Assembly: GCA_025353305.1 (NCBI GenBank)
Contig: JANXQX010000012.1
Coordinates: 1 to 39,604, forward strand
Direction of reading: 5' to 3'
DNA: 39,604 bases
DNA from: Holophagaceae bacterium
GTDB taxonomy: Bacteria; Acidobacteriota; Holophagae; Holophagales; Holophagaceae
Made by a program: the position numbers and the translations under genes
Shown: in pieces, positions 23,159-31,902 of the stretch
How positions within the stretch are numbered: position 1 is the stretch's first letter
Layout of the letters: each line of letters begins with the position of its first letter
Notes under the pieces: generated by a model
Database searches by the model: none
What the model was told of the DNA's origin: nothing
The model's input: the letters and a program-made list of their open reading frames with translations, nothing else

Positions 23159-24315
23159 GGCGCTTCCTCCAATTTGATTCCTCTCAGTACTCGTTTTCGA
23201 ACTGCAGCGCGCTGGCGTTGCTTGTACTCGCCGTGGGAGGCGGGTCCCGATCGCGCGCTTTGAAACCCGGAGGGTTCCATGACTTGGACTTCATGTGCGA
23301 AGAAAAACGTAAACTCTTCCTGCTCTTGGATCAACTGAGGAATCTTAACGCGGGTCGCCTCGCCTGGGGCAAGGCTCTTTGAAATCTTCTCCAGGAGCGC
23401 CACAGCCGGGTTGGGCAGCCGGATCAAGGTTCGGACGGTAAATTGCACTGCCTTGTAATCCCGGCTCGTGAAAGGGTTGCCCCCGTCCGTCCGCGTTTTA
23501 GGCATCAGCCGGGCACAAATGGCTTCCCGCGCCGGGCTCCCCACGGATGGGATGACGAAGCCTTCGGGCAATTCAGCCGTCCAGGCTTGCAGCGCATCCA
23601 TGTCCACCAGCAGGTTCCTGCTCCGGGAGGGTTTGATGTGGGTGGGCATGAGTACATGGTGGTCCAACAGAAAGCGGATCACCAGCAAAACGCCGAGACG
23701 ATCCTGGGCCACCAGACGGATGCCGATCTGGTCGTAGATGGTCTCCGCCACGTTTTCAGGCTTGTGGAGCATCTTCAGAAGCATGGAGTTCCGGTCCTTG
23801 TTCTGCTTTCGCTCCGCCGCCACGAGCGGCACCTCGTAATCCCCCCGGAGCACCCAGGTTCCGTCATCCAGGGCCACCAGAAACTGATCATAGGGCTCGA
23901 AGACCTGGGCCTGGATGTCCTTGAGATTGCGGAGGTTCACATTGTGGTCGATGTGGAAGAGGGTGTGCATCACCCTCAGAACCACGCAGGCCCAATGGGA
24001 AAGCTGGTCCTGGGGACGAAAGGACGCCCAGACCAGGAGATCTTCAGGATCCCTCAGCTCCCGTATCTCCGGTGGAATAACCCTCACTTGCCCTTCAAGA
24101 ATCACCAACCCCAAGAATTCCAGGGCATTCCCGAACACTTGGACCACATGAGCCCTTTGGGCCGGAACATCCAGGTCATAGCCGTATTTCTGCGCAAAGC
24201 CTCTGGCAGAGCGGTGATCCTGGATATTCAGGCTACCCATATCGATGGATGATTCGCCCCCGAGGATGACACGGGTGGCTTCGGGGGGGAGTGGAAAGAG
24301 CGAAACACGAGCCAT
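23152..24315 (-). CDS. Divergent RelA/SpoT-like protein
   Basis: The 387-residue protein is not a textbook family member, but residues 165-345 follow the order of a (p)ppGpp synthetase domain. LLKMLHKPENVAETIYDQIGIRLV (in pieces: LLKML near 179-183 and IYDQIGIRLV at 193-202) resembles the K-M...DLxAxRVV segment, with Asp195 in the place of the metal-binding Asp. DYKAVQFTV (286-294) resembles GYQSLHTTV, with Tyr287 matching the nucleotide-stacking Tyr. HEVQVM (341-346) resembles EIQIRT, with Glu342 matching the catalytic Glu. The usual His is Gln and the Arg is Met. No HD hydrolase, TGS or ACT domain is visible. From memory it may correspond to family TIGR04552. It is first in an operon with STAS and phosphatase genes. 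Confidence 0.75.
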   Translation of the reverse strand: MARVSLFPLPPEATRVILGGESSIDMGSLNIQDHRSARGFAQKYGYDLDVPAQRAHVVQVFGNALEFLGLVILEGQVRVIPPEIRELRDPEDLLVWASFRPQDQLSHWACVVLRVMHTLFHIDHNVNLRNLKDIQAQVFEPYDQFLVALDDGTWVLRGDYEVPLVAAERKQNKDRNSMLLKMLHKPENVAETIYDQIGIRLVAQDRLGVLLVIRFLLDHHVLMPTHIKPSRSRNLLVDMDALQAWTAELPEGFVIPSVGSPAREAICARLMPKTRTDGGNPFTSRDYKAVQFTVRTLIRLPNPAVALLEKISKSLAPGEATRVKIPQLIQEQEEFTFFFAHEVQVMEPSGFQSARSGPASHGEYKQRQRAAVRKRVLRGIKLEEAPC

Positions 24316-24341
24316 GGGCGCCTTAGTGTAGTGCAGACCTT

Positions 24342-24366
24342 AAAAAACGGGGCGCAAAAGCGCCCC
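24342..24366 (-). terminator. Intrinsic terminator of the nuo-atp operon
   Basis: On the minus strand GGGGCGC, a four-base loop TTTT and GCGCCCC form a perfect seven-pair GC stem, followed by a G and six T residues. It lies 28 bases after the atpE stop and just upstream of the RelA/SpoT-like gene on the same strand. Confidence 0.92.
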
Positions 24367-24394
24367 TTGTGAATCAGATGAGTTAGCGACAGAT

Positions 24395-24694
24395 TTACTT
24401 GATGGCGAAAGCAGCCACCAAGGCGTAAATCACCAGGGCCTCAATGAGGGCCAGACCGATGATCATCGTGGTGCGGATGTCGCCGGCGGCCTGGGGATTA
24501 CGGGCAATGCCTTCACAAGCGGCGGAAACAGCCTTGCCCTGGCCCAGCCCGCAACCTGCGGCGGCAATGGCAAGGGAAAGGTGAGCCAGGAACCGCACTG
24601 GGGTCCCTCCTTCGGCAACCGCGGGGGCTGCGGCCTGGGCGAACGCCATGGTCGCGACCATGAACAGGAAGGCGGTAGTGAGGAACTTCTTCAT
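24395..24694 (-). CDS. atpE: ATP synthase Fo subunit c, with a signal-peptide-like leader
   Basis: Subunit c forms the rotor ring of Fo and carries protons across the inner membrane. The 99-residue product has two hairpin helices (about residues 34-58 and 75-98), the polar loop RNP (65-67, usually RQP) and the ion-binding Glu85. Ala and Leu follow Glu85, instead of the Ser/Thr of sodium-type rings, so proton coupling is more likely. Residues 1-19 ([19 protein letters not shown]) look like a cleavable signal peptide, longer than the usual 70-80-residue subunit. GGAG six bases before the ATG at 24694 sets the start. It ends the operon. Confidence 0.94.
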   Translation of the reverse strand: MKKFLTTAFLFMVATMAFAQAAAPAVAEGGTPVRFLAHLSLAIAAAGCGLGQGKAVSAACEGIARNPQAAGDIRTTMIIGLALIEALVIYALVAAFAIK

Positions 24695-24700
24695 GTAAAT

Positions 24701-24704
24701 CTCC
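24701..24704 (-). promoter_or_regulatory. Ribosome-binding site of atpE
   Basis: GGAG on the minus strand, six bases before the ATG at 24694. It excludes the in-frame start four codons upstream. Confidence 0.7.
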
Positions 24705-24775
24705 AAGAAAGAGGGGCAGGGTTCGGAATCCTGCTTCCCAGGTGGTGAAGTGATGCAGTGCGAGGTCTCAAGGCC

Positions 24776-25501
24776 TTAATGGTCGTGGGCCACAGCGCCC
24801 GACAGGTAGATGGTCGCCAGCATTGTGAACACGAAAGCCTGGATGAAGCTGAAGAAGAGACCCATGACCATCAGCGGCACAGGCAATAAAATGGGCAGCA
24901 GGCCGAAGAAAATTCCAGCCACGAGATGCTCACCCGCAATGTTGCCGAAAAGACGCAGGGAGTGGCTGAGGTTGCGGGCCAGCAGGCCCAGGATCTCCAA
25001 CGGGAACATCAGGGGCGCCAGCCACCAGATGGGTCCAGCGAAATGGGCCCAATACTTGAAAAACCCCTTTTCCCGCATGCCGTGGAAGTTGTAGTAGGCG
25101 AATACCAGCAGCGCCAGGGCCAGGGTCACGTTCCAGTTGGCGGTCCCCTGGCTCAAGCCCGGAATGAGGCCAAAGAAATTGTTCAGGAACACGAAGAGCG
25201 CCAGGGTGCCGATGAAGGGCAAGTAGTTGTCGGGATGGTGGTGGATGTTGTCGGACACCAGACTGCGGAGCCCCGTGGTGACGAATTCCAGCACTTGCTG
25301 CATGGGGCCTGGAATGCGGTTCTTCTTCACCACGGACACGATGACCATGGTGGCGATGGCCGCCAGGATGGCGTTCAGCAGATAGTCGTAGCGCTCGATG
25401 AACGACATTGGTGCGCCGTCCATGAAGGAGCCCCAGGGATGTTGGGACAAGTTGAACCATCTGGTCAGGAGCTTGGAGAGTTCTGAAGCGTGATGTTCCA
25501 T
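24776..25501 (-). CDS. atpB: ATP synthase Fo subunit a
   Basis: Subunit a is the stator channel through which protons reach the c-ring. The 241-residue protein has five to six membrane helices. The essential arginine is Arg183 in HSLRLFGNIAGEHL, and the FLNNFFGLIPG segment (105-115) is a further family mark. The N-terminus HHASELSKLL may point outward. It lies between atpI and atpE, and subunit b and the F1 genes are not in the window. Other bacteria with a split ATP synthase locus have this arrangement. Confidence 0.96.
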   Translation of the reverse strand: MEHHASELSKLLTRWFNLSQHPWGSFMDGAPMSFIERYDYLLNAILAAIATMVIVSVVKKNRIPGPMQQVLEFVTTGLRSLVSDNIHHHPDNYLPFIGTLALFVFLNNFFGLIPGLSQGTANWNVTLALALLVFAYYNFHGMREKGFFKYWAHFAGPIWWLAPLMFPLEILGLLARNLSHSLRLFGNIAGEHLVAGIFFGLLPILLPVPLMVMGLFFSFIQAFVFTMLATIYLSGAVAHDH

Positions 25502-25525
25502 CTGGATTCCTGGGTAGAAGACCGC

Positions 25526-25948
25526 TTAGTCAGTTGGAGCATTTGGGGGCTTGGTGCGGAACGAGGCCACCGCATGCCACCCGGCCACCAAGAGAATCGC
25601 CGCGACAAAGAGCATGAGGCCCGTCGCCATGGATAGACCTTCTTGAGGCACGATCACCATCATCCCATGCAAACAGAGCATGATCAACGCCAGTTTCACA
25701 ATGGTAAGGGAGCCGTAGAACCAGCGCAGACGCACCTTGGGCGTGAGCATCTTCGCCACGATGATCCGGTGCAGGCTCCAGAAGGCCATGGATACCAGGC
25801 TGCCCACTAGGAAGGCGAAGACCGCATTCCGGCCCCGAAGTGCCCAAAGCAATGCCCCGGGAAGCACCAGAACCCACTGGATCCTGCCGACGGCCTTCAG
25901 CATTCCACTCCCTGGTTCGGGAGCCTGCTCCTGGTCATCAGGGTTCAC
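25526..25948 (-). CDS. AtpI-like ATP synthase accessory membrane protein
   Basis: The 140-residue protein has four hydrophobic helices (about residues 22-40, 45-65, 75-97 and 102-123) preceded by a Gln/Glu/Pro-rich leader. Family members (ATP synthase subunit I) lie ahead of atpB and help assemble the c-ring. The sequence is weakly conserved, so the call rests largely on size, topology and position. The GTG at 25948 has GAGG six bases upstream and overlaps the atpZ gene by 11 bases; the frame extends further upstream but without a good start. Confidence 0.78.
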   Translation of the reverse strand: MNPDDQEQAPEPGSGMLKAVGRIQWVLVLPGALLWALRGRNAVFAFLVGSLVSMAFWSLHRIIVAKMLTPKVRLRWFYGSLTIVKLALIMLCLHGMMVIVPQEGLSMATGLMLFVAAILLVAGWHAVASFRTKPPNAPTD

Positions 25949-26282
25949 GGTAGTCCTCGTCGTCCTGGGTGGGGCCTTTGGTATCAGAGGGCTCACCGGA
26001 GGGTTTTGGGTTCGACAGTCTCATGGTCACTTTGTACAGTTCGTAGAAACCTGTGGCGATGCCCCAGGCGAGGCCCCAGAGGCCTCCTCCATAGGCGTGG
26101 CCGAAGTACCCGCCGATGTAGCGGCCAATGAAATAGCCCAGGCAGATGGCGATGGGGAAGACCATGCCAAGGGAGATGAGATCCCCCCACAGGGCTCGTT
26201 CCCCGGGAGATCCGCCTTCAGGCTTGGGACTTGGCATCTGGGCTTTCCGGCCTCTTGAAAAAAAGCGCGGGAAGACTCCCAC
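25938..26282 (-). CDS. AtpZ-like Fo accessory protein
   Basis: The 114-residue protein has two membrane helices (about residues 33-54 and 62-83) in a GMVFPIAICLGYFIGRYIGGYFG context, followed by a charged, acidic C-terminus. This matches the AtpZ/AtpI family found at the head of F-type ATPase operons, where AtpZ has been linked to divalent-cation transport and c-ring assembly. The frame opens with a GTG at 26282, preceded by a poorly spaced AAGG; an internal ATG at 26237 is a possible later start. It follows the nuoN stop after 26 bases. Confidence 0.82.
   Translation of the reverse strand: MGVFPRFFSRGRKAQMPSPKPEGGSPGERALWGDLISLGMVFPIAICLGYFIGRYIGGYFGHAYGGGLWGLAWGIATGFYELYKVTMRLSNPKPSGEPSDTKGPTQDDEDYREP
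25955..25958 (-). promoter_or_regulatory. Ribosome-binding site of the atpI-like gene
   Basis: GAGG on the minus strand, six bases ahead of the GTG at 25948 and inside the atpZ-like gene. Confidence 0.6.
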
Positions 26283-26308
26283 GCCTTCAAGTGTAAATTT
26301 TACCAGGC

Positions 26309-27835
26309 CTATTTGTTCGAAAACTCCATCACGGCGGCTGCTGGCGACTCTTTTTCAAACCAGCGGATATCGTCTGTCCACTTGAGCAGTTGGGGACCGA
26401 AGACAGTCCCGATGAGCACAATGGCGCAGGTCGTGCTGATGAGGAACTTGGAGTAGGAATCCATGGGCTCCACTTCGCCTTCGGCTGGCTCCTTGAAATA
26501 CATCTGCTTGACCACTTCCAGGTAGTAAAAGGCGCTCACGGCGGACGTCAGCAACGCGATGACCACCAAGGTTGTGAAGCCCTGTTGCACCGCCAGGAGG
26601 AAGATGTAGAACTTCCCGAAAAAGCCGATGAAGGGCGGGATGCCCGCAAGGCTCAGCAGGAAGACCAGCATGGAAAAGGCCAGCACCGGATGGCGCTTGC
26701 CCAGGCCGCCGAAATCCTCGATGCGCTCGCCTTCGTTTTTGCCCTGGAGGTAGATGACCACCGCGAAGGCGCCGGTGTTCATGAAGAGATACAGCAGCAT
26801 GTAAAGCCAGACCGCCTGGGCTCCGGCCTGGGCGTCCCGGCTCAATACACCCAGCAGCATGTACCCCACGTGGGCGATGGAGGAATAGGCCAGCAGCCGC
26901 TTCAAACTTTGCTGCTTGATGGCCGCTATGTTGCCCAGGATCATGCTGGCCCCGCAGATGATCATCAGGGGGGCTTCCCACTCGTATGAAATGCTATGGA
27001 AGCCCGTGCCGAAGGCCCGCAGGAACACGGCCAGGGACGCGGCTTTGGGTGCGGTGGCCAACCAGGCGGTGATGGGTGTCGGGGCCCCATCGTAAACGTC
27101 GGGAGACCACATATGGAAAGGCACCGCCGCCACCTTGAAACAAAGGCCCACGAGCACCATCAGCACACCGGAATAGACCAGCAGGCTTTTGTCCTGGGAA
27201 ACCACCGCCAATTTCTGGTTCAGCTCCGTCAGGTTGGTCGTGATGCCTCCCGTCGCGGCGAAAAGGAGCGAGATTCCGAAAAGCAGGATGCCGCTGGAGA
27301 ATGCCCCCAGCAGGAAGTACTTCATGCCAGCCTCGATGCCGCGCTCCTGATTGCGAAGGTAGGCCACGAGAATGTAGATGCAGAGCGCCATGAGTTCGAT
27401 GGAAAAGTAGATCGTCACCAGATCCACGGCGCCGCACATGAACAGCATGCCGCTGGTGGCGAACAGGATCAGCGCGTAGTACTCCGCCGTATGCTCCACA
27501 AGGGCGCCAAGCACCTTTTGGCTGAGCATCACCGCGAAGATCGAGGCCAGGATGCAGAGCACCTGAAAGCCCTTGGCCAGGCCGTCCACCTTGTACATGG
27601 AGGAGAACCCCAGCCCATTGGGCGTGTAGACCGAAAGCAGAAGCGAAACCAGCAGGATCACCATGGTAGGCATGGCCCACTTGTGCTTTTCCGCTTTGGT
27701 CCATGGCAGCAGCCAGCTATCCAGCGGCCACAGCATCAGCAACCCCGAAAGCATCAACAGAACATGTGGCCAGATGTAGTGGATGTCATGGCTGAGGTTC
27801 TCCCATAGCCCTGGTGCGAAGGAAGGCGCCGACAT
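26309..27835 (-). CDS. nuoN: NADH-quinone oxidoreductase-type complex I subunit N
   Basis: NuoN is one of three antiporter-like proton-pumping subunits of the membrane arm. The 508-residue protein has about 14 helices and the conserved lysine-bearing segments, including VAAVPFHMWSPDVYDGAPTPITAWLATAPKAA (the core proton_antipo_M region, here split around its centre) and LLAYSSIAHVGYML. The ATG at 27835 overlaps the nuoM TGA by one base (TGATG), so translation is coupled. It is the last nuo gene, and the Fo accessory genes follow. Confidence 0.96.
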   Translation of the reverse strand: MSAPSFAPGLWENLSHDIHYIWPHVLLMLSGLLMLWPLDSWLLPWTKAEKHKWAMPTMVILLVSLLLSVYTPNGLGFSSMYKVDGLAKGFQVLCILASIFAVMLSQKVLGALVEHTAEYYALILFATSGMLFMCGAVDLVTIYFSIELMALCIYILVAYLRNQERGIEAGMKYFLLGAFSSGILLFGISLLFAATGGITTNLTELNQKLAVVSQDKSLLVYSGVLMVLVGLCFKVAAVPFHMWSPDVYDGAPTPITAWLATAPKAASLAVFLRAFGTGFHSISYEWEAPLMIICGASMILGNIAAIKQQSLKRLLAYSSIAHVGYMLLGVLSRDAQAGAQAVWLYMLLYLFMNTGAFAVVIYLQGKNEGERIEDFGGLGKRHPVLAFSMLVFLLSLAGIPPFIGFFGKFYIFLLAVQQGFTTLVVIALLTSAVSAFYYLEVVKQMYFKEPAEGEVEPMDSYSKFLISTTCAIVLIGTVFGPQLLKWTDDIRWFEKESPAAAVMEFSNK

Positions 27836-29520
27836 CAATGACCTCCGCGCGGCGTCGCATGCACCGCAGGAGTCTCTGCTTTCAGTTCTGCGGCGTGCTC
27901 TTCAGGCATCGCCCCATGTTCCCTGGCTTCAGACGCTTCCTGGGCTTCCATCCCGTGCATGCCGACCTTGGCGGCTTCGGCCTGCTTGGCGGCCAAGGTT
28001 TCGGCCTTGTAGAAGTCCGGTTGCACTTGCTGCACGAGCTTGGCAACAGGCTTGTCCATGATGTCCATGATGGGTTTGGGGTAGAGTCCGATCCACACGG
28101 CCGCAATGATCAGGGGCGTGAAGTAGGCGATCTCGCGGAAGTTCAGATCCTCCATCTTGGTGTTCACTTCGGAGATGGGTCCGAACATCACGCGCTGGAA
28201 CATCCACAGCATGTAGGCAGCGCCCAGGATGATGCCTGAAGTCGCCATAACTGCCACCCAGGGCCAGGTCTGGAAGGTGCCCATGAGGATGGTCGCCTCG
28301 CCAATGAAACCGTTCAGCAATGGCAGGCCGATGCTGCTCATGGTCATGAGCATGAAAATGGTCGCGTAGATCGGCATGGTCTTCGAAAGCCCGCCGTAGT
28401 CCGCGATCATGCGGGTGTGGCGGCGCTCGTAGACGATGCCCACCACGAGGAACAGTCCCGGTGTCGAAATGCCGTGGTTGAGCATCTGGAACATCGCGCC
28501 CTTCAAACCCCAGGGGTTCAGCGCGAAGATGCCCAGCATGCAAAGCCCGAGGTGGCTCACAGATGAATAGGCCACGAGCTTCTTCATGTCCTTCTGGATC
28601 ATGGCCACCAGCGCGCCGTAGACCACACCGATGAGCGCCAGCGCCAGGAACCAGGGCATCAGCTCCTTGGTGCCATCGGGGACGATGGGCAGCAAAAAGC
28701 GCACGAAGCCGTAGGTGCCCATCTTCAGCAGGATGCCCGCCAGGATCACGGACCCCGCCGTGGGCGCCTGCACGTGGGCGTCCGGCAGCCAGGTGTGGAA
28801 GGGGAACATCGGCACCTTGATGGCGAAGGCCAGGAAGAAGGCCAGGGTCAGCAGGATCTGGAAGGTCTTGGTCTGGCTCGCGATGAGCTGGACGGTCTGG
28901 GCGCTCTGGAACGAGGCCAGGGAGAAATCGTATTGGCCGGTCGCCTTGTGCTGCAGGAAGTAGATGGCGAAGATCGCCACGAGCATCAGCACCGAACCGG
29001 ACAGGGTGTAGAGGAAGAGCTTGATGGCGGCATACAGTTTCTGTGGACCGCCCCAGATGCCGATGAGGAAATACATGGGCACCAGCATCACTTCCCAGAA
29101 GATGTAGAACACGAACATGTCCTGGGTGATGAAGACGCCGAGCATGGAAGTCTGAAGCACCAGCAGCCAGATGTAGTATTCCTTCCAGCGCTCCTCGATG
29201 TTGCCCCACGAGCAGAGCGCGGCGATGGGGCCGGTGAAGGTGGTCAGCAGCCAGAGCAGCAAGGAAATGCCGTCCATCCCGACGCTGAATTTGACGCCGA
29301 GGCTTGGCATCCAGTCGCAGGCATAAGCGAACTGCACGGCATCGCTGCCCCGGTCGTATTGGAACCAGAGCGGCACGCTCAGCAGAAAGCTGGCGACCAT
29401 GATGGCCACCGTCGCCTTCTGGAAGATCTCCCGCTTCTCGTTGGGCACGAAGAGCAGGCCAAGCCCACCCAGCACGGGCAGGAAGGTGGCCAAAAGCATC
29501 AGTTGGGCTGTACCGCTCAT
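27835..29520 (-). CDS. nuoM: Complex I subunit M
   Basis: NuoM is an antiporter-like proton-pumping subunit. The product of 561 residues has about 14 helices and conserved marks such as FYIFWEVMLVPMYFLIGIWGG, FAIKVPMFPFHTWLPDAHVQAPT and KLVAYSSVSHLGLCMLG. Its C-terminus carries an additional 45-residue hydrophilic tail rich in Ala, Glu and His, which the usual subunit lacks. The ATG at 29520 has GGAG six bases upstream and is preferred over the TTG four codons earlier. Confidence 0.96.
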   Translation of the reverse strand: MSGTAQLMLLATFLPVLGGLGLLFVPNEKREIFQKATVAIMVASFLLSVPLWFQYDRGSDAVQFAYACDWMPSLGVKFSVGMDGISLLLWLLTTFTGPIAALCSWGNIEERWKEYYIWLLVLQTSMLGVFITQDMFVFYIFWEVMLVPMYFLIGIWGGPQKLYAAIKLFLYTLSGSVLMLVAIFAIYFLQHKATGQYDFSLASFQSAQTVQLIASQTKTFQILLTLAFFLAFAIKVPMFPFHTWLPDAHVQAPTAGSVILAGILLKMGTYGFVRFLLPIVPDGTKELMPWFLALALIGVVYGALVAMIQKDMKKLVAYSSVSHLGLCMLGIFALNPWGLKGAMFQMLNHGISTPGLFLVVGIVYERRHTRMIADYGGLSKTMPIYATIFMLMTMSSIGLPLLNGFIGEATILMGTFQTWPWVAVMATSGIILGAAYMLWMFQRVMFGPISEVNTKMEDLNFREIAYFTPLIIAAVWIGLYPKPIMDIMDKPVAKLVQQVQPDFYKAETLAAKQAEAAKVGMHGMEAQEASEAREHGAMPEEHAAELKAETPAVHATPRGGH

Positions 29521-29526
29521 GAAAAA

Positions 29527-29530
29527 CTCC
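29527..29530 (-). promoter_or_regulatory. Ribosome-binding site of nuoM
   Basis: GGAG on the minus strand, six bases ahead of the ATG at 29520. It fixes the start against the upstream TTG. Confidence 0.7.
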
Positions 29531-29549
29531 AAACGAATATCACTTCAAA

Positions 29550-31853
29550 TCAAGCAAGAAACTTCCAGAAGGCGAAAGCCAGGAAACCGAGCATCATCAC
29601 GAAGGCGTAGTTCTGGACCCTGCCGCTCTGCAAGGTCCTGAAACCCTGGGAACCCTGCTGCAGGCCCCAGGCCACGGAATTCACCAGACCGTCCACCACC
29701 TTGGCGTCGAACCAATCGCTGGCTTTGGCCATTGCCACCGTGAAACGTGCGGCGCCGTTCACCGTGCCATCAATCGCCCAATTATCGAGGCTCCACAGCT
29801 GGGCCGATAATTGCTTGGCCGGGCTGATGATCATCGCGTCGTAGAACTCGTCCACGTAGTACTTGGCGTTGACCCACTCGAATACTTGAGGGAATCGCGA
29901 CACGAATGCCTTGGCTTTGGACCAGCTTGGATCAGAGATGTACATCCACCAGGCCAGGCCCATGGCGCTGAGTGCCCAGACGATGGCGAAGCCCATGAGG
30001 CCATACTCGATGGTTTCGGCTGCGTGGTGGCCTTCGTGGATTGCGCTCACCTGATAGAGCAAAGGCTCGAGCCATTTGGTGAAATGCTCGCTGCCGCCCA
30101 GGCTCGGCGGCAGGTTCAGGAAGCCCAGCACCACTGCCAGTACCGCGAAAATGAAGACCGGCACCCACATGTTCCAGGGCACTTCTGCGGGACCATGGCC
30201 ATGCCCGGCATGGCCGTGATCAGTGAGCTCATCGGCCGCGAATGGTTCGATCCCGGGATTGGTGTGAGCATCGTCATCAGCGTCGTGGCCATGAACGCCA
30301 TGGGTGTGATCATCGCTGGCGTGATGGACCTCGCTGGGCACCGTCAGGCCGTAGGGATCACTCCCAGCACCCCGATACTCCCCGAAGAAGGTCATGGCCA
30401 TGAGCCGCACCATGTAAAAGGCCGTGCAGAAGGCCGCCAGCATGCCCATCCCCCAGCACACGAAATAGAACGAACCTAGCCCGTTCCAGCCGTGTTCGAA
30501 GACTTTCCACAGGATTTCATCCTTGGAGAAGAAACCCGAGAATGGCGGGACACCCGCAATGGCCAATGTGGCCAGGCCCATGCTGGCAAAGGTCCAGGGC
30601 ATGACCTTGCGCAACCCGCCCATGTTCCGCATGTCCTGTTCGTGGTGGCAGGCGACGATGACCGAGCCCGAACCAAGGAAAAGGCAGGCCTTGAAGGCCG
30701 CGTGGGTGAAGACGTGGAACATGCCCGCCGAGAAGGCCCCGGCCCCTAGGCCCATGAACATGAAACCGAGCTGGGACACGGTGGAATAGGCCAGCACCTT
30801 CTTTATGTCGTACTGGGCCAGGCCCATGGTGGCGGCGAACAGGGCGGTCAGGGAACCCACCAACAGCACCAGGGAAAGGGCAACGGGCGCCAACACATAA
30901 ATGAAGTTGAGCCGCGTGATCATGTAGAGGCCCGAGGTTACCATGGTGGCCGCGTGGATCAGCGCGCTCACTGGCGTCGGACCTGCCATGGCGTCCGGCA
31001 GCCAGACATAGAGCGGAATCTGCGCGGACTTGCCCACGGCGCCCACAAAAAGGCAGCAGGCGCTCAGGTTGAACCAGAAGGTCGGCGTGGCCGTGTGGCC
31101 GAAGAGCGTGATAGCGGGGGCCGCGCTAAGGTTCCGCACCATGCCCATCATCGTGTCGTAGTCCACGGTTCCGAACAGCATGATCAGCAGAAAGAAACCG
31201 ATCATGAATCCGAAATCACCCACGCGATTGAACACGAAAGCCTTCTTGCCGGCGATCGCGGCGTAGTCCCGGTCGAAGTAGAATCCGATGAGCAGGTAGG
31301 AGCAGACGCCGACGCCCTCCCAGCCCAGGAACATCATCAGGATGTTGGCGCCCAGCACCAGGTTCAGCATGGAGAACACGAACAGGTTCATGTAGGCCAT
31401 GAAGCGGTAGTAGCGGCCGTCGTTGCGCTCTTCGGCCATGTAGCCGGTGCTGAACATGTGGATCAGGAAGCCGGCTCCCGTCACCAGGATGGCCATGGCT
31501 CCGCCAAGGGCGTCGAACTTGTAAGCCCACTTGATCGTCGCGGTGCTGAGACCGCCTAAAACTCTTGCCCCGCCCAGATCGAACCAGGTCCAGAGATTCT
31601 GGTGGATGGACCGGGAACTCTCCGGCATGCCCAGCAATTGGAAGAAGAAATAGATCGTGAGCAGGAACGAGATCCCCACCGAACCCAGGGCGATGGCGTC
31701 CACCACTCTGGTGTTCTTGAGCCGCCGGCCCGTCAGTCCATTGATGAGAAAGCCGAAGAACGGCAGGAAGGGTATGAGCCAAAGGATGCCGCTGCTGGTG
31801 CTGGCGGCGCCTGCGGCTTCCACCATGTGACTCGCTGCTTGTTCGATAATCAT
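29550..31853 (-). CDS. nuoL: Complex I subunit L with a His/Asp-rich loop
   Basis: NuoL is the distal proton-pumping subunit, with the long lateral helix that runs back along the membrane arm. The 767-residue protein is well above the roughly 610 of Escherichia coli. Conserved regions include FLGWEGVGVCSYLLIGF (175-191), SAQIPLYVWLPDAMAGPTPVSALIHAATMV (starting at 276, in the family's core) and KKVLAYSTVSQLGFMF. Residues 510-555 are an inserted hydrophilic loop with about eleven histidines and many aspartates, between two membrane helices. The C-terminal 120 residues include the VNAKYYVDEFYDAMI segment common to NuoL. It lies between nuoK and nuoM. Confidence 0.96.
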   Translation of the reverse strand: MIIEQAASHMVEAAGAASTSSGILWLIPFLPFFGFLINGLTGRRLKNTRVVDAIALGSVGISFLLTIYFFFQLLGMPESSRSIHQNLWTWFDLGGARVLGGLSTATIKWAYKFDALGGAMAILVTGAGFLIHMFSTGYMAEERNDGRYYRFMAYMNLFVFSMLNLVLGANILMMFLGWEGVGVCSYLLIGFYFDRDYAAIAGKKAFVFNRVGDFGFMIGFFLLIMLFGTVDYDTMMGMVRNLSAAPAITLFGHTATPTFWFNLSACCLFVGAVGKSAQIPLYVWLPDAMAGPTPVSALIHAATMVTSGLYMITRLNFIYVLAPVALSLVLLVGSLTALFAATMGLAQYDIKKVLAYSTVSQLGFMFMGLGAGAFSAGMFHVFTHAAFKACLFLGSGSVIVACHHEQDMRNMGGLRKVMPWTFASMGLATLAIAGVPPFSGFFSKDEILWKVFEHGWNGLGSFYFVCWGMGMLAAFCTAFYMVRLMAMTFFGEYRGAGSDPYGLTVPSEVHHASDDHTHGVHGHDADDDAHTNPGIEPFAADELTDHGHAGHGHGPAEVPWNMWVPVFIFAVLAVVLGFLNLPPSLGGSEHFTKWLEPLLYQVSAIHEGHHAAETIEYGLMGFAIVWALSAMGLAWWMYISDPSWSKAKAFVSRFPQVFEWVNAKYYVDEFYDAMIISPAKQLSAQLWSLDNWAIDGTVNGAARFTVAMAKASDWFDAKVVDGLVNSVAWGLQQGSQGFRTLQSGRVQNYAFVMMLGFLAFAFWKFLA

Positions 31854-31902
31854 GCTTGCCCCAAATCTTTTCGAATCAACCGGATCATCAAGGCCATCTG
31901 TT

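Noticed and set aside
24395..24694. A sodium-specific c-ring
   Set aside because: The residues after the ion-binding Glu85 are Ala and Leu, not the Ser/Thr of sodium-type rings, and the Pro of PxxxQ is missing.
27929..29209. A 426-codon open frame in another minus-strand frame within nuoM
   Set aside because: NuoM in the adjacent frame is unmistakable; the shadow is an Arg/His/Pro-rich product with no membrane pattern.
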